Source: Silurus meridionalis (Eukaryota > Chordata > Actinopteri > Siluriformes > Siluridae). From it: a DNA stretch of 64,000 bases. The DNA lies in assembly GCF_014805685.1 (NCBI RefSeq), contig NC_060892.1, forward strand, positions 19,295,990-19,359,989, read 5' to 3'. The notes under the pieces are model-generated. The model saw only the letters and a list, made by a program, of their open reading frames with translations. It was not told the origin of the DNA and made no database searches. A program made the translations under genes and the position numbers. Below, in pieces: positions 54,391-64,000 of the stretch; position 1 is the stretch's first letter; each line of letters begins with the position of its first letter.

Positions 54391-55698
54391 ACAGTGCATT
54401 GCAAAAGTATTCATACCCCTTGAATATTTCCACATACGTCACCTTATAACCACAGACTTAAATGTATTTTATTGGGATTGTATGTGATAGACCAACACAA
54501 AGTATCACATAATTGTGAAGTGGAAGGAAAATGATACATGGTGTTAAAGATTTTTTATGAATAAAAATCTGAAAAGTGTGTTGTGCATATGTATTCAGCC
54601 CCCCTGAATACATGTACTTTTTTGAACCACCTTTTACTGCAATTACAGCTGCAAGGCTTTTTGGGTATGTCTCTAACAGCTTTACACATCTAAAGACTGT
54701 AATTGTTGCCCATTCTTCTTTGCAAAACAGCTCAATTTAATTCAGAGTGGATAAAGAACATCTGTTAACAGCAATTTTTAAGTCTTGCCAGAGATTCTCA
54801 GTAGGATTTAGGTGTGTTTGACTGGGCCATTGTAGCTCTGGCTGTATGTTTATGGTCATTGTCCTGCTTGAAGGTGAAACTCTGCCCCAAGTCTTTTGCA
54901 GCCTTTAATAGATTTTCTTCCAGGATTTCCCTGTATTTAGCTCCACCCATCTTCCCATCAAGTCTGACAAGCTTCCTTGTCCCTGCTGAAGAAAAGCATC
55001 CCCACAGCACGATGCTGCCACTATCATGTTTCATGGTGGGGATGGTGTGTTTAGGCTGATGTGCAGTGTTAGGTTTCCGCCACACATAACGTTTTGCATG
55101 TAGTTACATTTAGGTCTCATAGCACTTTCTTCCACATCTTTGCTGTGTCACCCACATGGCTGCAATTGCCCACATGGCCCACATGGCTGCAAAAGTGATT
55201 TCTTATTCTTTTTTGTCAACAATGGCTTTCTTCTTGCCACACTTCCATAGCATCCAGATTGGTGGAGTGAATGACTAATAGTTGTCCTGTGGACAGACTC
55301 TTCCACCTGAGCTATGGATCTCTGCACCTCCTCCAGAGTTACCATGGGCCTTCTGGCTGCTTCTTTGATCAATGCTCTCCTTAGGTGGACAGCCATGTCT
55401 TGGTAGGTTAGCAGTTGTGCCATACTCTTTTTATTATTCTATGACGGATTGAACAGTGCTCCGTGAGATTTTCAAAGCTTGGGATATGTTTTTAAAACCT
55501 AACCCTACTTTAAACTTCTTTACAACTTTAGCCCTGACTTGTCTGGTGTGTTCTTTAGTCTTAATGATGAAGTTTGCTCACTAATGTTCTTCAACAAACT
55601 TCAGAAGCCTTCACAGAACAGCTGTAATTATACTGGGATTTAAGTACACACAGCTAGACTTTAATTACTGGAATTTTTTAGGGGTATCAGAGTAATGG

Positions 55699-55700
<2 letters not shown>
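54391..55700 (-). mobile_element. Tc1-like transposon (family 2), near full length
   Basis: The + strand left end ACAGTGCATTGCAAAAGTAT then TCATACCCCT is a Tc1 terminal repeat. The right end keeps only AGGGGTATCAG before a TA tract. Transposase lies on the minus strand. Confidence 0.8.
54700..55560 (-). pseudogene. Tc1-like transposase, decayed (family 2)
   Basis: Minus strand, N to C: VRAKVVKKFKVGLGFKNISQ and LKISRSTVQSVIE (helix-turn-helix), a frame break near 55435, LEEVQRSIAQVEESVHRTTI, then a disrupted stretch where the first catalytic D box should be (55085-55150), YVWRKPNTAHQPKH/TIPTMKHDSGSIVLWGC, GAKYREILEENLLKAAKDLG and DNDHKHTARATMAQ (second D box). A stop follows SNTPKSY, before the third acidic box. 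Not functional. Confidence 0.85.

Positions 55701-55771
<71 letters not shown>
55701..55771. repeat. (TA)n microsatellite
   Basis: About 35 TA units at the transposon's edge. Confidence 0.95.
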
Positions 55772-55772
<1 letters not shown>

Positions 55773-56364
55773 CTCTTGTTAAAGCATGAGAGGGTTTGCG
55801 CTTTCCGTAATAACCACAGCATAACACTCTTTTCTGTATCTTTAATTTCAATGTATTTAAATGATTAAGGGATGATGATACCAGCTGCAAATGATGTTAT
55901 ACTGTTTAGTGTATTGTATGTGGCTTGGGATGAAGAACTGAATACATGCTCACTTAGTACCACACTTGTCAACAGCTTGTCATGACAGATAAATATTTGA
56001 TATCTTCGAAAAGTGAAACTGTATCCTGACATAATCCGCTTCTTTCTTATTTATTATATAGCCGACTACTTGCATCTTCTCAAGCACTGCTGGTGATGCA
56101 TTATGTATGTGAAGGGATGAAAACATTACAATCAACTCACTTGCTGTTATTGCTGGACCTTGTCTATCTACAGACTGGGCTAGAAAAAAAATCAGGGACA
56201 AGTAAAATTGGATAAACTGTCTGGAAAATAGAGATATTATGAGATATAGAAATTTTTGTTTTAATTGCCACTTTTAAAAATTTTTGTATTGTTCTTAATT
56301 GTTCTTAATTACAAGCAGAAAATGTCTTGACAAGACTAAATATCCTCCAGATGTGAATAAATAT
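55772..56364. other. no gene; one tiny exon-like unit
   Basis: On the minus strand, CTTTTTTTTCTAG, 39 nt (56141-56179) open in one frame, then GTGAGT. Too short to support. Confidence 0.2.
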
Positions 56365-56515
56365 GGCAATACATCCGCTCAGTGTTTTGTGATAGACTGG
56401 CGTATCATCTGGAGTGAAATTTCCCACCATGATGACCAGCACTTCTAGGACATGCTCTGGATTTATCATAATCCAGATCAGGTACTACATAAGAATGAAT
56501 GAATTACTAAATGCT
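56365..56515 (+). repeat. possible SINE/LINE 3'-end fragment
   Basis: TTTTGTGATAGACTGGCGTA through AATCCAGATCAGG and AATGAATGAA resembles common fish interspersed 3' ends. Confidence 0.4.
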
Positions 56516-57244
56516 GAGACAAAATATACTAATCATACTACTACATCGAAACCGTTTTTATGTATGTAACATCTAACAAGAGTGACAACTAGGAGGAGTG
56601 TGTACTGATTCAGCACTGTGAGAACAAGTGTAGGCAGATGAATCTGCTGAAGTCTATCCAGAAGCTGGAGAACAATAACAGAATATCATGATCACCTCCT
56701 GAGAATGAGTGGCAGTTTGCATAGTGGGGAGCTGGAACAGCATTGCACAGTCTCGTTCCCAAAGCCTGCAGCGGTGCCTGAATAATTGATGCAGCACTGG
56801 GAAAGTCACGAGTAGGCAGAACCCATTACACATGTCGTGATCAATGGCATAACCTCAGATCTTTGTCATGAGATTTTATCACGTTTACACCAACACAATG
56901 CATGTCCAGTGTTTCTTGATATTGCCCTGTATTATAATGTTTCATTATTGCAATAGACAGCTACCAGAAAATGAGCTGTAATGTGGTTAAAAAAACGGTA
57001 AAAAACCCGGCAAAAGCAAATAATGTGGGTAGAATCTGTATGAAGTACCGCAACATGATTGGAGCTTCCTATAGTACAGTCGCCGAGACCCAAGACACAA
57101 CACAAATAGCAAGTTTCCTAACCTATGCAAATTTATTCTGCATATGAATTCAGCTGTCTAAATGTATGTTAGCACAACAACAAACCACACAGCTTGCACT
57201 GTTCCCAGGAGCTAATCCTTCTAAAGGGAATAAAGTACTGAATT
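56516..57244. other. no gene recognised
   Basis: Unique AT-rich DNA. Confidence 0.4.
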
Positions 57245-57580
57245 TCATACAGTGGTTATAAAAAGCCTTCATGCCCTTATACATTGCAGGTTTTTAAAAT
57301 ATTAATACTGAAATAACAACATAAACATTAGACTTTTTACATCTTTAATGTGATCTTCCAACAATAAAATCCAGAGTAAAAAAATAAATGTTTAATAATC
57401 AGGAATATTTTAATTAAAAAGCCTACAACACCTTAATGGCATAAGTAGCAACTTTTGCCTTTACTATAGCATAAAGCTTTTTTTTTTTTTTTTTTTTTAA
57501 GTCTATTAACTTCACATATGTGGACTTTGGAATTTTATCCCAACCTTCTTCGCAAAAAAATTCACGTTTCTTGAAATTGT
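57245..57580 (+). mobile_element. possible Tc1-like element left arm
   Basis: ACAGTGGTTATAAAAAGCCT, CATGCCCTTATACATTGCAG and TTTACATCTTTAATGTGATC resemble Tc1 terminal regions. No transposase follows. Confidence 0.4.
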
Positions 57581-58364
57581 GAGCGGATCTCCTGTATGTG
57601 AATTTATTTGTTATTACATAGGTTTAAGAAAAAAAATGATTTGTTTTGTAGTAAGTTTTGTTGTATTTTAATACTGTCACAGTGTTCGTTAATTGATTCT
57701 TAGTAACTGCCTGATCAGCCACTAGTTTGGAAATAATGTGGGAAATGGAAAATATCGCTATCAAATACAAACAAATCAAAATAATAACTTAATTAACTGT
57801 GCACACTTCTAATTAAGACCATCCATGAACTTGAATGATATAGCTGTAGCAGGACTTACAGAATGCATATACCTTGCTGATATTGCTTTAATGTTGTCTT
57901 TACTTATTTTTGGGTTTGTTTTAATGTTTTCCAGTGTTTCAGGGGCATTTTTCATACTTACAACAAAAGGTCTGATACCTTACGAATTTTTTTTCAAATC
58001 TGAATACAGATAGAAAGGTACAAATAATGTTATTGTGTCAGCCTTAATGAGCTTAATGAGCCAGTAACAGGCTTTTAGCAATAGTTAATACCTTTTATTA
58101 ACAAATGAATAGTGGGTATTTAAAATCCTAAGGCTAATGAACCGTCACCATTATCTGTATTCTTCATTGCTGTGAAGTTTGGGAAAAGTACTGGGAAGTA
58201 TTGATAGATAGACACATTCAATGCTAAAAACAGTTTATGTGCATCTTCTGCATGATCTAATTTCATTTCCTTCTCCCATAAATGTATCGGTAGGTACATT
58301 TTAATGGTTATTTATGTTCTGCACCTAACGTTCTTATAAGGATAAATTTGAAGAGTAAATCTTC
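57581..58364. other. no gene recognised
   Basis: AT-rich. The hydrophobic frame at 57825-58013 has no splice sites or homology I can see. Confidence 0.35.
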
Positions 58365-58770
58365 TTCTTTCGGCTTCTCCCATTAGGGGTCGCTACAGCG
58401 GATCATCCGTCTCCATACCACCCTGTCCTCTACATCTGCCTCTTTCAACCCAACTACCTGCATGTCTTTCCTTACCACATCCATAAACCTCCTTTCTGGC
58501 GGCTCCATCCTCAGCATTCTCTTACCGATATAAACCATGTCCCTCCTCTGCACATGTCCAAACGATCTCAATCTCACCTCCCTCACCTTGTCTCCAAAAC
58601 GTCCTACATGCGCTGTCCCTCTTATAAACTCAATTCTAAACCTGTCCATCCTCGTCACTCCCAACGAAAACCTCAACATCTTCAGCTCTGCTACCTCCTG
58701 TCTTTTACTCAATGCCACTGTCTCTAAACCACACAACATCGCAGGTCTCACCACAGTCCTATAAACTTTC
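58365..58770 (-). pseudogene. non-LTR retrotransposon reverse transcriptase tail
   Basis: Minus strand: [58 protein letters not shown] and MDVVRKDMQVVGLKEADVED, in one open frame of about 123 codons ending MIRCSDP. 5' truncated. Same family as 32455-33145. Confidence 0.85.
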
Positions 58771-58954
58771 CAAAGTTGAAGAGTAAATAAATGTACAAAA
58801 AAAAATGTGTGATTGTCATAGCAAAAGACAAAAACATGCCTTGTAGCTTTCCATGCGAACAGTTATAATCGATCTTTTGTTACTAATATCTTCTGCACTT
58901 GTGGTTTCAAGCTCTTTTCTGATGCGTATCAGACTCATGTACTGCTGTCAAGTG

Positions 58955-59450
58955 AAGTTAAGTCAAGAAGCTTTTATTGTCATTTCTATCATGTATAGCT
59001 GACGCAGTACAAAGCGAAATGAAACGACGTTCCTCCAGAACACTGGTGCTACATTAAACAACAGAAAGCTACATCACACAACATAAAGCTACAAACCAGA
59101 ACACCGAGCTGAGGACTAAAGTGAGTGTCCTTGCCACATAAAGTGCATCGTGTGCAACCGAGTGCAAACAGTACAGACAGACAACACAAGTCAGTGTGGG
59201 ACAGATACACAAAACACAAAATAGCACTGACCAGTAAACCTATTGTATAATATGTTATACAATAATGTAAGTGTGTGTTTGTAAACATAAACAAAATGTT
59301 GTGCAAAAACCGCAGTAGCAGCAGTCAAGAGCTGTGACAAAAAGTATAATATGATTTCATATAAATATAATATGGGTGGTTGAATGGATTGAGATGAGTA
59401 TTGAGTGTGGGTTGAGTTCAGATTGAACAATTCAGTAACACACAGTTGAA
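58955..59450 (+). repeat. interspersed repeat, probably LINE 3' region
   Basis: AGAAGCTTTTATTGTCATTT, GACGCAGTACAAAGCGAAAT and ACGTTCCTCCAGAACACTGG are typical of an abundant catfish/fish LINE 3' region. Assigned from memory of the text only. Confidence 0.45.
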
Positions 59451-59554
59451 TGAGTGTGTGTGCGTTTTGGACAGATCAATTCCTTCTATACAAAAGCTTG
59501 TGATATGTACCACCCACAATTGCAAATCGGTGGTACAACTGACCTGAGAACATG

Positions 59555-59806
59555 ATATTTTCAAATGGACATTCGGTGCAACCCAGATGAGGATGGGTTC
59601 CCTCTTGAGTCTGGTTCCTCTCAAGGTTTCTTCCTTATGCCATCTCGGGGAGTTTTTCCTTGCCACAGTTGCTCATCAGAGACAAACTTACTTACAAAGA
59701 ACACATTTACTTTTAATCACCACATTATCTGTGTAAAGCTGCTTTGAGACAATGTTCATTGTTAAAAGCGCTATACAAATAAAAATGAATTTAATTTAAT
59801 TGAATG
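59555..59806 (-). repeat. interspersed repeat ('TTTGTATAGCGCTTTTAA' family)
   Basis: Reverse-complement copy of 35117-35395: GGTTTCTTCCTTATGCCATC, GTAAAGCTGCTTTGAGACAA and AAAGCGCTATACAAATAAAA. Confidence 0.85.
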
Positions 59807-59811
59807 ACCCA

Positions 59812-60252
59812 AGGTTTGTGACCACCTGACCATCACACACATATACCCATATACTGTACTGTATATCACATCCTTTGCAGTAATAATAACCTTCATTCGT
59901 CTGGAATCTCACTAGATTTTGTAGCATGTCTGAGAATGTTTGTGCACCTTCCATCTCAGGGTCATTACTTATGTGACAGAGGTCAGGCACTTATGTCACA
60001 AGGGGAGGAGGTGAAGAGGCCTGTGGTGTAGTGAGCGTTCCCAAAGGTGTTCACTGTGGTGAGGTGCAGAGGTTCTTCCACTTCATCTATAACACTCCCT
60101 GTATTCATGGAGCCTATTTATAAACAGGAATATTGTCATGTTGAAACAGGTTCCCTCCTTTTAGTTCGGCTTAAGTGTAGTGTAATAATGAAACTATAAC
60201 ATGTACATGCACACATCTGTACACATCCGATAGTCAAGTGCTCACAAACTTG
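59812..60252 (-). mobile_element. Tc1/mariner-type miniature element, diverged
   Basis: AGGTTTGTGACCACCTGACC on the left; TTCATGGAGCCTATTTATAA and TTGTCATGTTGAAACAGG inside. The right end is decayed. Confidence 0.65.
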
Positions 60253-60291
60253 AACATCATACAATAATCATACTAGCATGAATTAATAATT

Positions 60292-60625
60292 TACTGAACA
60301 AAATGATCAAAGCAACACTTTTGGTTTTCACTGTACAGTACAAAATGCGTGAGGCAAATGGTGGTCACACCACATACTGATTGGTTTTCGGACCCCCCGA
60401 ACCCCCCAATACAGTAAAACTGCACATTTTAGAGTGGCCTTTTATTGTGGCCAGCCTAAGACACACCTGTGCAATAATCATGCTGTCTAACCAGCATGTT
60501 GATATGCCACACCTGTGAGGTGGATGGGTTATCTCGGCAAAGGAGAAGTGCTCACTAACACAGATTCAGACATATCATGCAAAATGGGGGCAAAAACAAA
60601 AGTGTTGCATTTATAATTTTGTTCA

Positions 60626-60630
<5 letters not shown>
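60292..60630. mobile_element. Tc1/mariner-type non-autonomous element
   Basis: TACTGAACAAAATGATCAAA and TTATAATTTTGTTCAGTA are inverted ends with CAACACTTTTG/CAAAAGTGTTG next to them. The interior has GTGGCCAGCCTAAGACACAC and CACCTGTGAGGTGGATGGGT, as in a widespread fish family. Confidence 0.75.

Positions 60631-60667
<37 letters not shown>
60626..60667. repeat. (TA)n microsatellite
   Basis: About 20 TA units at the element's right end. Confidence 0.95.
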
Positions 60668-60670
<3 letters not shown>

Positions 60671-61394
60671 TTTATACATTTATATATTAAGGCATTATAA
60701 TAGATAGCATTTGGACTTTGTAAAGGTATTTTAAGCTTTAAAACATCCCAAAATTATTCAATAATATTTGTATTAATTATTCCTAAAACCAAAGTCATGA
60801 CATCCTTAGACCACTAATTCAATGCTAACTTGTTTTGTCCGGCTAGACAATGCTTGCAGAATAATGACAAAGCCCTGTCAGTGAGGCTTGCTGAAAAGAA
60901 AATAGAAAATAGATTTTGACTAGAATGAGCTTTTGAATTTGTCCTTAACTTGAACTGAACTGAGCTAAAAGGTGCTGACTCACTGTAGGCCGAAAATAGC
61001 ACACCACAATAAAGATGAATTTGACTCATGAAGAGCTCTAATTTAGTGGAGTAAAAGTAACTTAAAGTAATTTTTACTTTAAAGTAACTTTGCTCTGTGT
61101 TTTTTGGGTTAGATTTTGTTTTTGGTACTTATTGATACAAGTATTAGGTTAGTTGGAATCTCTTGGGGTGCTAAGAAGCATGATGAATTGATACCTCACA
61201 TCAAATCAAGTTTCTCTTAGTTAACTTTGAAATGTATCCAGATAATGGAGTCTGTTTAAAAACAAAAAAACCAAACAGAAAACGAATTCCTTACTAGTGA
61301 AATAAGTCTAATAGCACACAAAAAACGCATTACACTAATCCCCGGGTTTATCGCAGTGGTTTTGCCACCCCAAAAATGCTATTTTATGTATACA
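60668..61394. other. no gene recognised
   Basis: AT-rich intergenic DNA. Confidence 0.4.
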
Positions 61395-61690
61395 GTCTTC
61401 TTCTTCTTTTGGCTGCTCCCATTAGGGGTCGCCACAGCGGATCATCCATCTCCATACTGCCCTGTCCTCTACATCTGCCTTGACCGAACTACCTGCATGT
61501 CTTCCTTCACCACATCCATAAACCTCCATATGTCCAAACCATCTCAATCTCACCTCCCTCACCTTGTCTTCAAAACGTCCTACATGCGCTGTCCCTCTAA
61601 TATACTCGTTTCTAATCCTGTCCATCCTCATCACTCCTCATCTCTGCTACCTCCAGCTCCACCTCCTGTCTTTTACTCAATGCCAGTGTA
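61395..61690 (-). pseudogene. non-LTR retrotransposon reverse transcriptase tail, with deletions
   Basis: Minus strand: [34 protein letters not shown], then a jump to the [18 protein letters not shown] end. About 100 nt is missing in the middle compared with 58365-58770. Confidence 0.8.
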
Positions 61691-64000
61691 CAGTACTGTA
61701 CTGTATTAACATTTTTCTTATTTGTATAAGTTATAAGTATTTTATAATTAATAATTATTATATACAGATACTGTGTCTGGTAACAGATCAGAAAGTTCTA
61801 GGGTGATATTCTAACTGACTTGCAAATGATAATGGTTAAGATTCATCAAGAACATGTCATCTTAGAGAGCTTTCATTGCCATTTGTGCATTATATTTCTA
61901 TATATTTCAGAATCTGAATTTTTGTAAATCTGCTGTATTATAATGTATAAATTATGTTAAGCACCAGCATCTTGTAGTTCTGGTGATCTCTGTTTTGAGG
62001 CTATGCTTTGGCTATAGATGGATCCAATAACTCTAAGGATACATCATTTCAATGAACGGTACCCTTCTTGAATTGATTATATATAAAAGCATAACTGTCT
62101 TTCACTTAACTTATGCACAGAAAGAGAAAGGATTCTTCAAACACGCTGATTTTGACAAATGCTGTTAATTTTGTTCAAACAACATTAGATCACTTTTTTA
62201 CTGGTTGGTATCAGTATATAAAGGGGTGAAACTGTTGTCTAAAATGTAATTTCCAATGTTGATATAAAATGAATGGAATCAATAGCAAAGGTAAACCACA
62301 TGAGAACAGAATTTGATACTCAATCCCAGCCACCTCCATACAGTGCTCCCTTGATGTTATGCCTGTCTTCTGAATTTACTCTAATATTAATCATTTTCCT
62401 CTTGCAACTCTTTTTAAATTCGAAATATCATTCTTGTAAATTAGTTTTTCCAGTCACTATTGACTTATCTTTCTATTTTACAAAGCACTTAATTCACAAA
62501 ACTTGAACCTCTTCTTCTTTGGCTAGGGACTACTAGAGCTTTCTCCCAATCTGAACCCAATAATAAGCACACAAGTCAAGTCCCTGGGACATCAATCCAT
62601 TTCATCTGACAACTCCACATAGCTCTCTCAGGGCTGTGCCATTCGATGCTACCGTCTGAATAATGAATGGGTCTCAGCTGTTTTTAAACTCATGCTCAAA
62701 TGCTTCTGACAGATATTGACCTGAAATGATACTGCGAGAGAATCTGTAATGCAGCGGGATTGGCGGGAAACAGAATTTTCTGTCACAAGGAAGTCGTTGT
62801 GTTGTGTACAATGCTTCCAGAAAGCAAAAACAAAAAGGCTATGCCACAATGGCATGATACTCTGCAAACAGTACACATCGACATCTATATTTATGTTTGT
62901 ATCGACCCCATGGTTTGGAATTGTAATGAACTGAGTTTGTAACAAAGTACATTATTTATACAACCTAATGTATATTGAAATGAAAAGAATCTGTACTAAA
63001 CTTATACAAATAATAGTAATATTTAGTGTTTTTTTATATCTATATCTACGCCTTAAAGTTTCACTTGAATTGACACATTTTGTATAGATTTTTAAAAAAT
63101 AAAAAAAAACTCTATATTCATTTATTTGTTTCGTGACTGGGTTTATTTCTCAAGTGGAACCCAAACCCTTCCATTTTAGGCTTCACCCATGTTGGGTTTA
63201 AATCTTAATACTGACACAGATCCAAATATGTGGGCACCAAACAGATACAGAAACCATTACTGTATACCCTTATCATAAACAGAGCTTGCTTTGCACTGAG
63301 GATTGTGGTACTTGGTTTTTTAAAAGTACTACTGTCACCAAACGTGCCACACTTGTTTGTTTATTCTCATTCTGTTAAGCCATGCCACATTTATTTTTTT
63401 ATTTGATAAAGTACCACAGGCAAATTCCCATTCAGACAACGAGTCATGCAATTAAAGACTTGCTGTGCTGTCTAATGTTTTCCTTGGAGCCCTGATCATT
63501 AAAATTTTCTCCAGTTTAAATCATAAGTGATTCTAAGTACCACTTGGTGCAAAGAATAATACAGATAGAAGCAGAGAAAGAGAGAGAGAAAAAAGAGAAC
63601 AAGAGAGAGAAAGAGAGGCAGACATAAAACGCCCGATGTAATGACACACACCAATCATAACCAATCATCATGGTGGTTCTGGATGAGCGGGCACAAAGAT
63701 GGATGATAAGCAAGAGACAACCAGAGAAAAACAAATGCCTCAACCTTCTCAGGAGGCTAAAACAATTTCTTATTAATGTCCATTATTAAAGTGGGAGGAG
63801 GACAAATTAAGTTGATTTGTTCGCTGAAGGAACGACGTCTTTATTGAATCTGAGTGACGCAGGACATCAGCGTGCCCTTTTAAACAAGTGCATTTGTTGA
63901 TTAACAAAATGGCGCACCAATGTCACCATGTAAACACATTATGGTGTAGATTGCACCACATTACAAGTGTATATCTAACCTATAGTTGAAGCAGTAGTGT
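61691..64000. other. no gene recognised
   Basis: AT-rich intergenic DNA. Frames at 62649-62945 and 63516-63743 have no splice support or homology. Confidence 0.4.

Noticed and set aside
56141..56179. 39-nt minus-strand mini-exon
   Set aside because: Splice-like sites flank it, but the length is too short and no phase partner was found.

Overview
This is vertebrate nuclear DNA, most likely from a teleost fish. One multi-exon gene has a near-textbook TBL1XR1 protein, introns are short, microsatellites are long, and the mobile elements are fish-type: Tc1/mariner, hAT and piggyBac-like elements, DIRS, tRNA-derived SINEs and non-LTR retrotransposon tails. An interspersed repeat ending in a 'TTTGTATAGCGCTTTTAA'-like tail recalls catfish and related ostariophysans, but the species is inferred only loosely.

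Layout. Positions 1 to about 20.4 kb are upstream or 5'-intronic DNA of tbl1xr1. They are unusually rich in CpG and hold many old transposon fragments, a likely 66-nt non-coding exon (10825-10890), a pair of CTCF-like motifs near 14.9 kb and a GC-rich promoter-like patch near 16.8 kb. Positions 20.43-27.73 kb carry the complete coding part of tbl1xr1 on the + strand: 14 coding exons, 1542 nt with the stop, 513 residues, all introns GT-AG. The 3'UTR begins at 27729, with candidate poly(A) signals at 28066, 28482 and 30372. From about 29.3 kb to the end the DNA is AT-rich, CpG-poor and dominated by mobile-element remnants: a 2.1-kb hAT element with an 8-bp target duplication, a decayed DIRS retrotransposon (about 47.3-49.9 kb), two decayed Tc1 transposase genes, SINEs, non-LTR tails and (TA)n/(TG)n/(TC)n tracts.

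The only other host-gene candidate with good support is a minus-strand, convergent gene. It shows an apparent membrane-spanning exon at 39534-39648 and a terminal exon at 38065-38369, which together give the last 139 residues of a protein I do not recognise.

The encoded Tbl1xr1 (LisH, F-box-like, eight WD40 repeats) is a subunit of the nuclear NCoR/SMRT-HDAC3 corepressor complex, where it couples signals to exchange of corepressor for coactivator. No operon, CRISPR array or prokaryotic feature is present. I saw no convincing new biological system. The strongest leads are the unidentified convergent gene, the sharp CpG shift around tbl1xr1, and a repeat family seen with and without a DIRS coding region.
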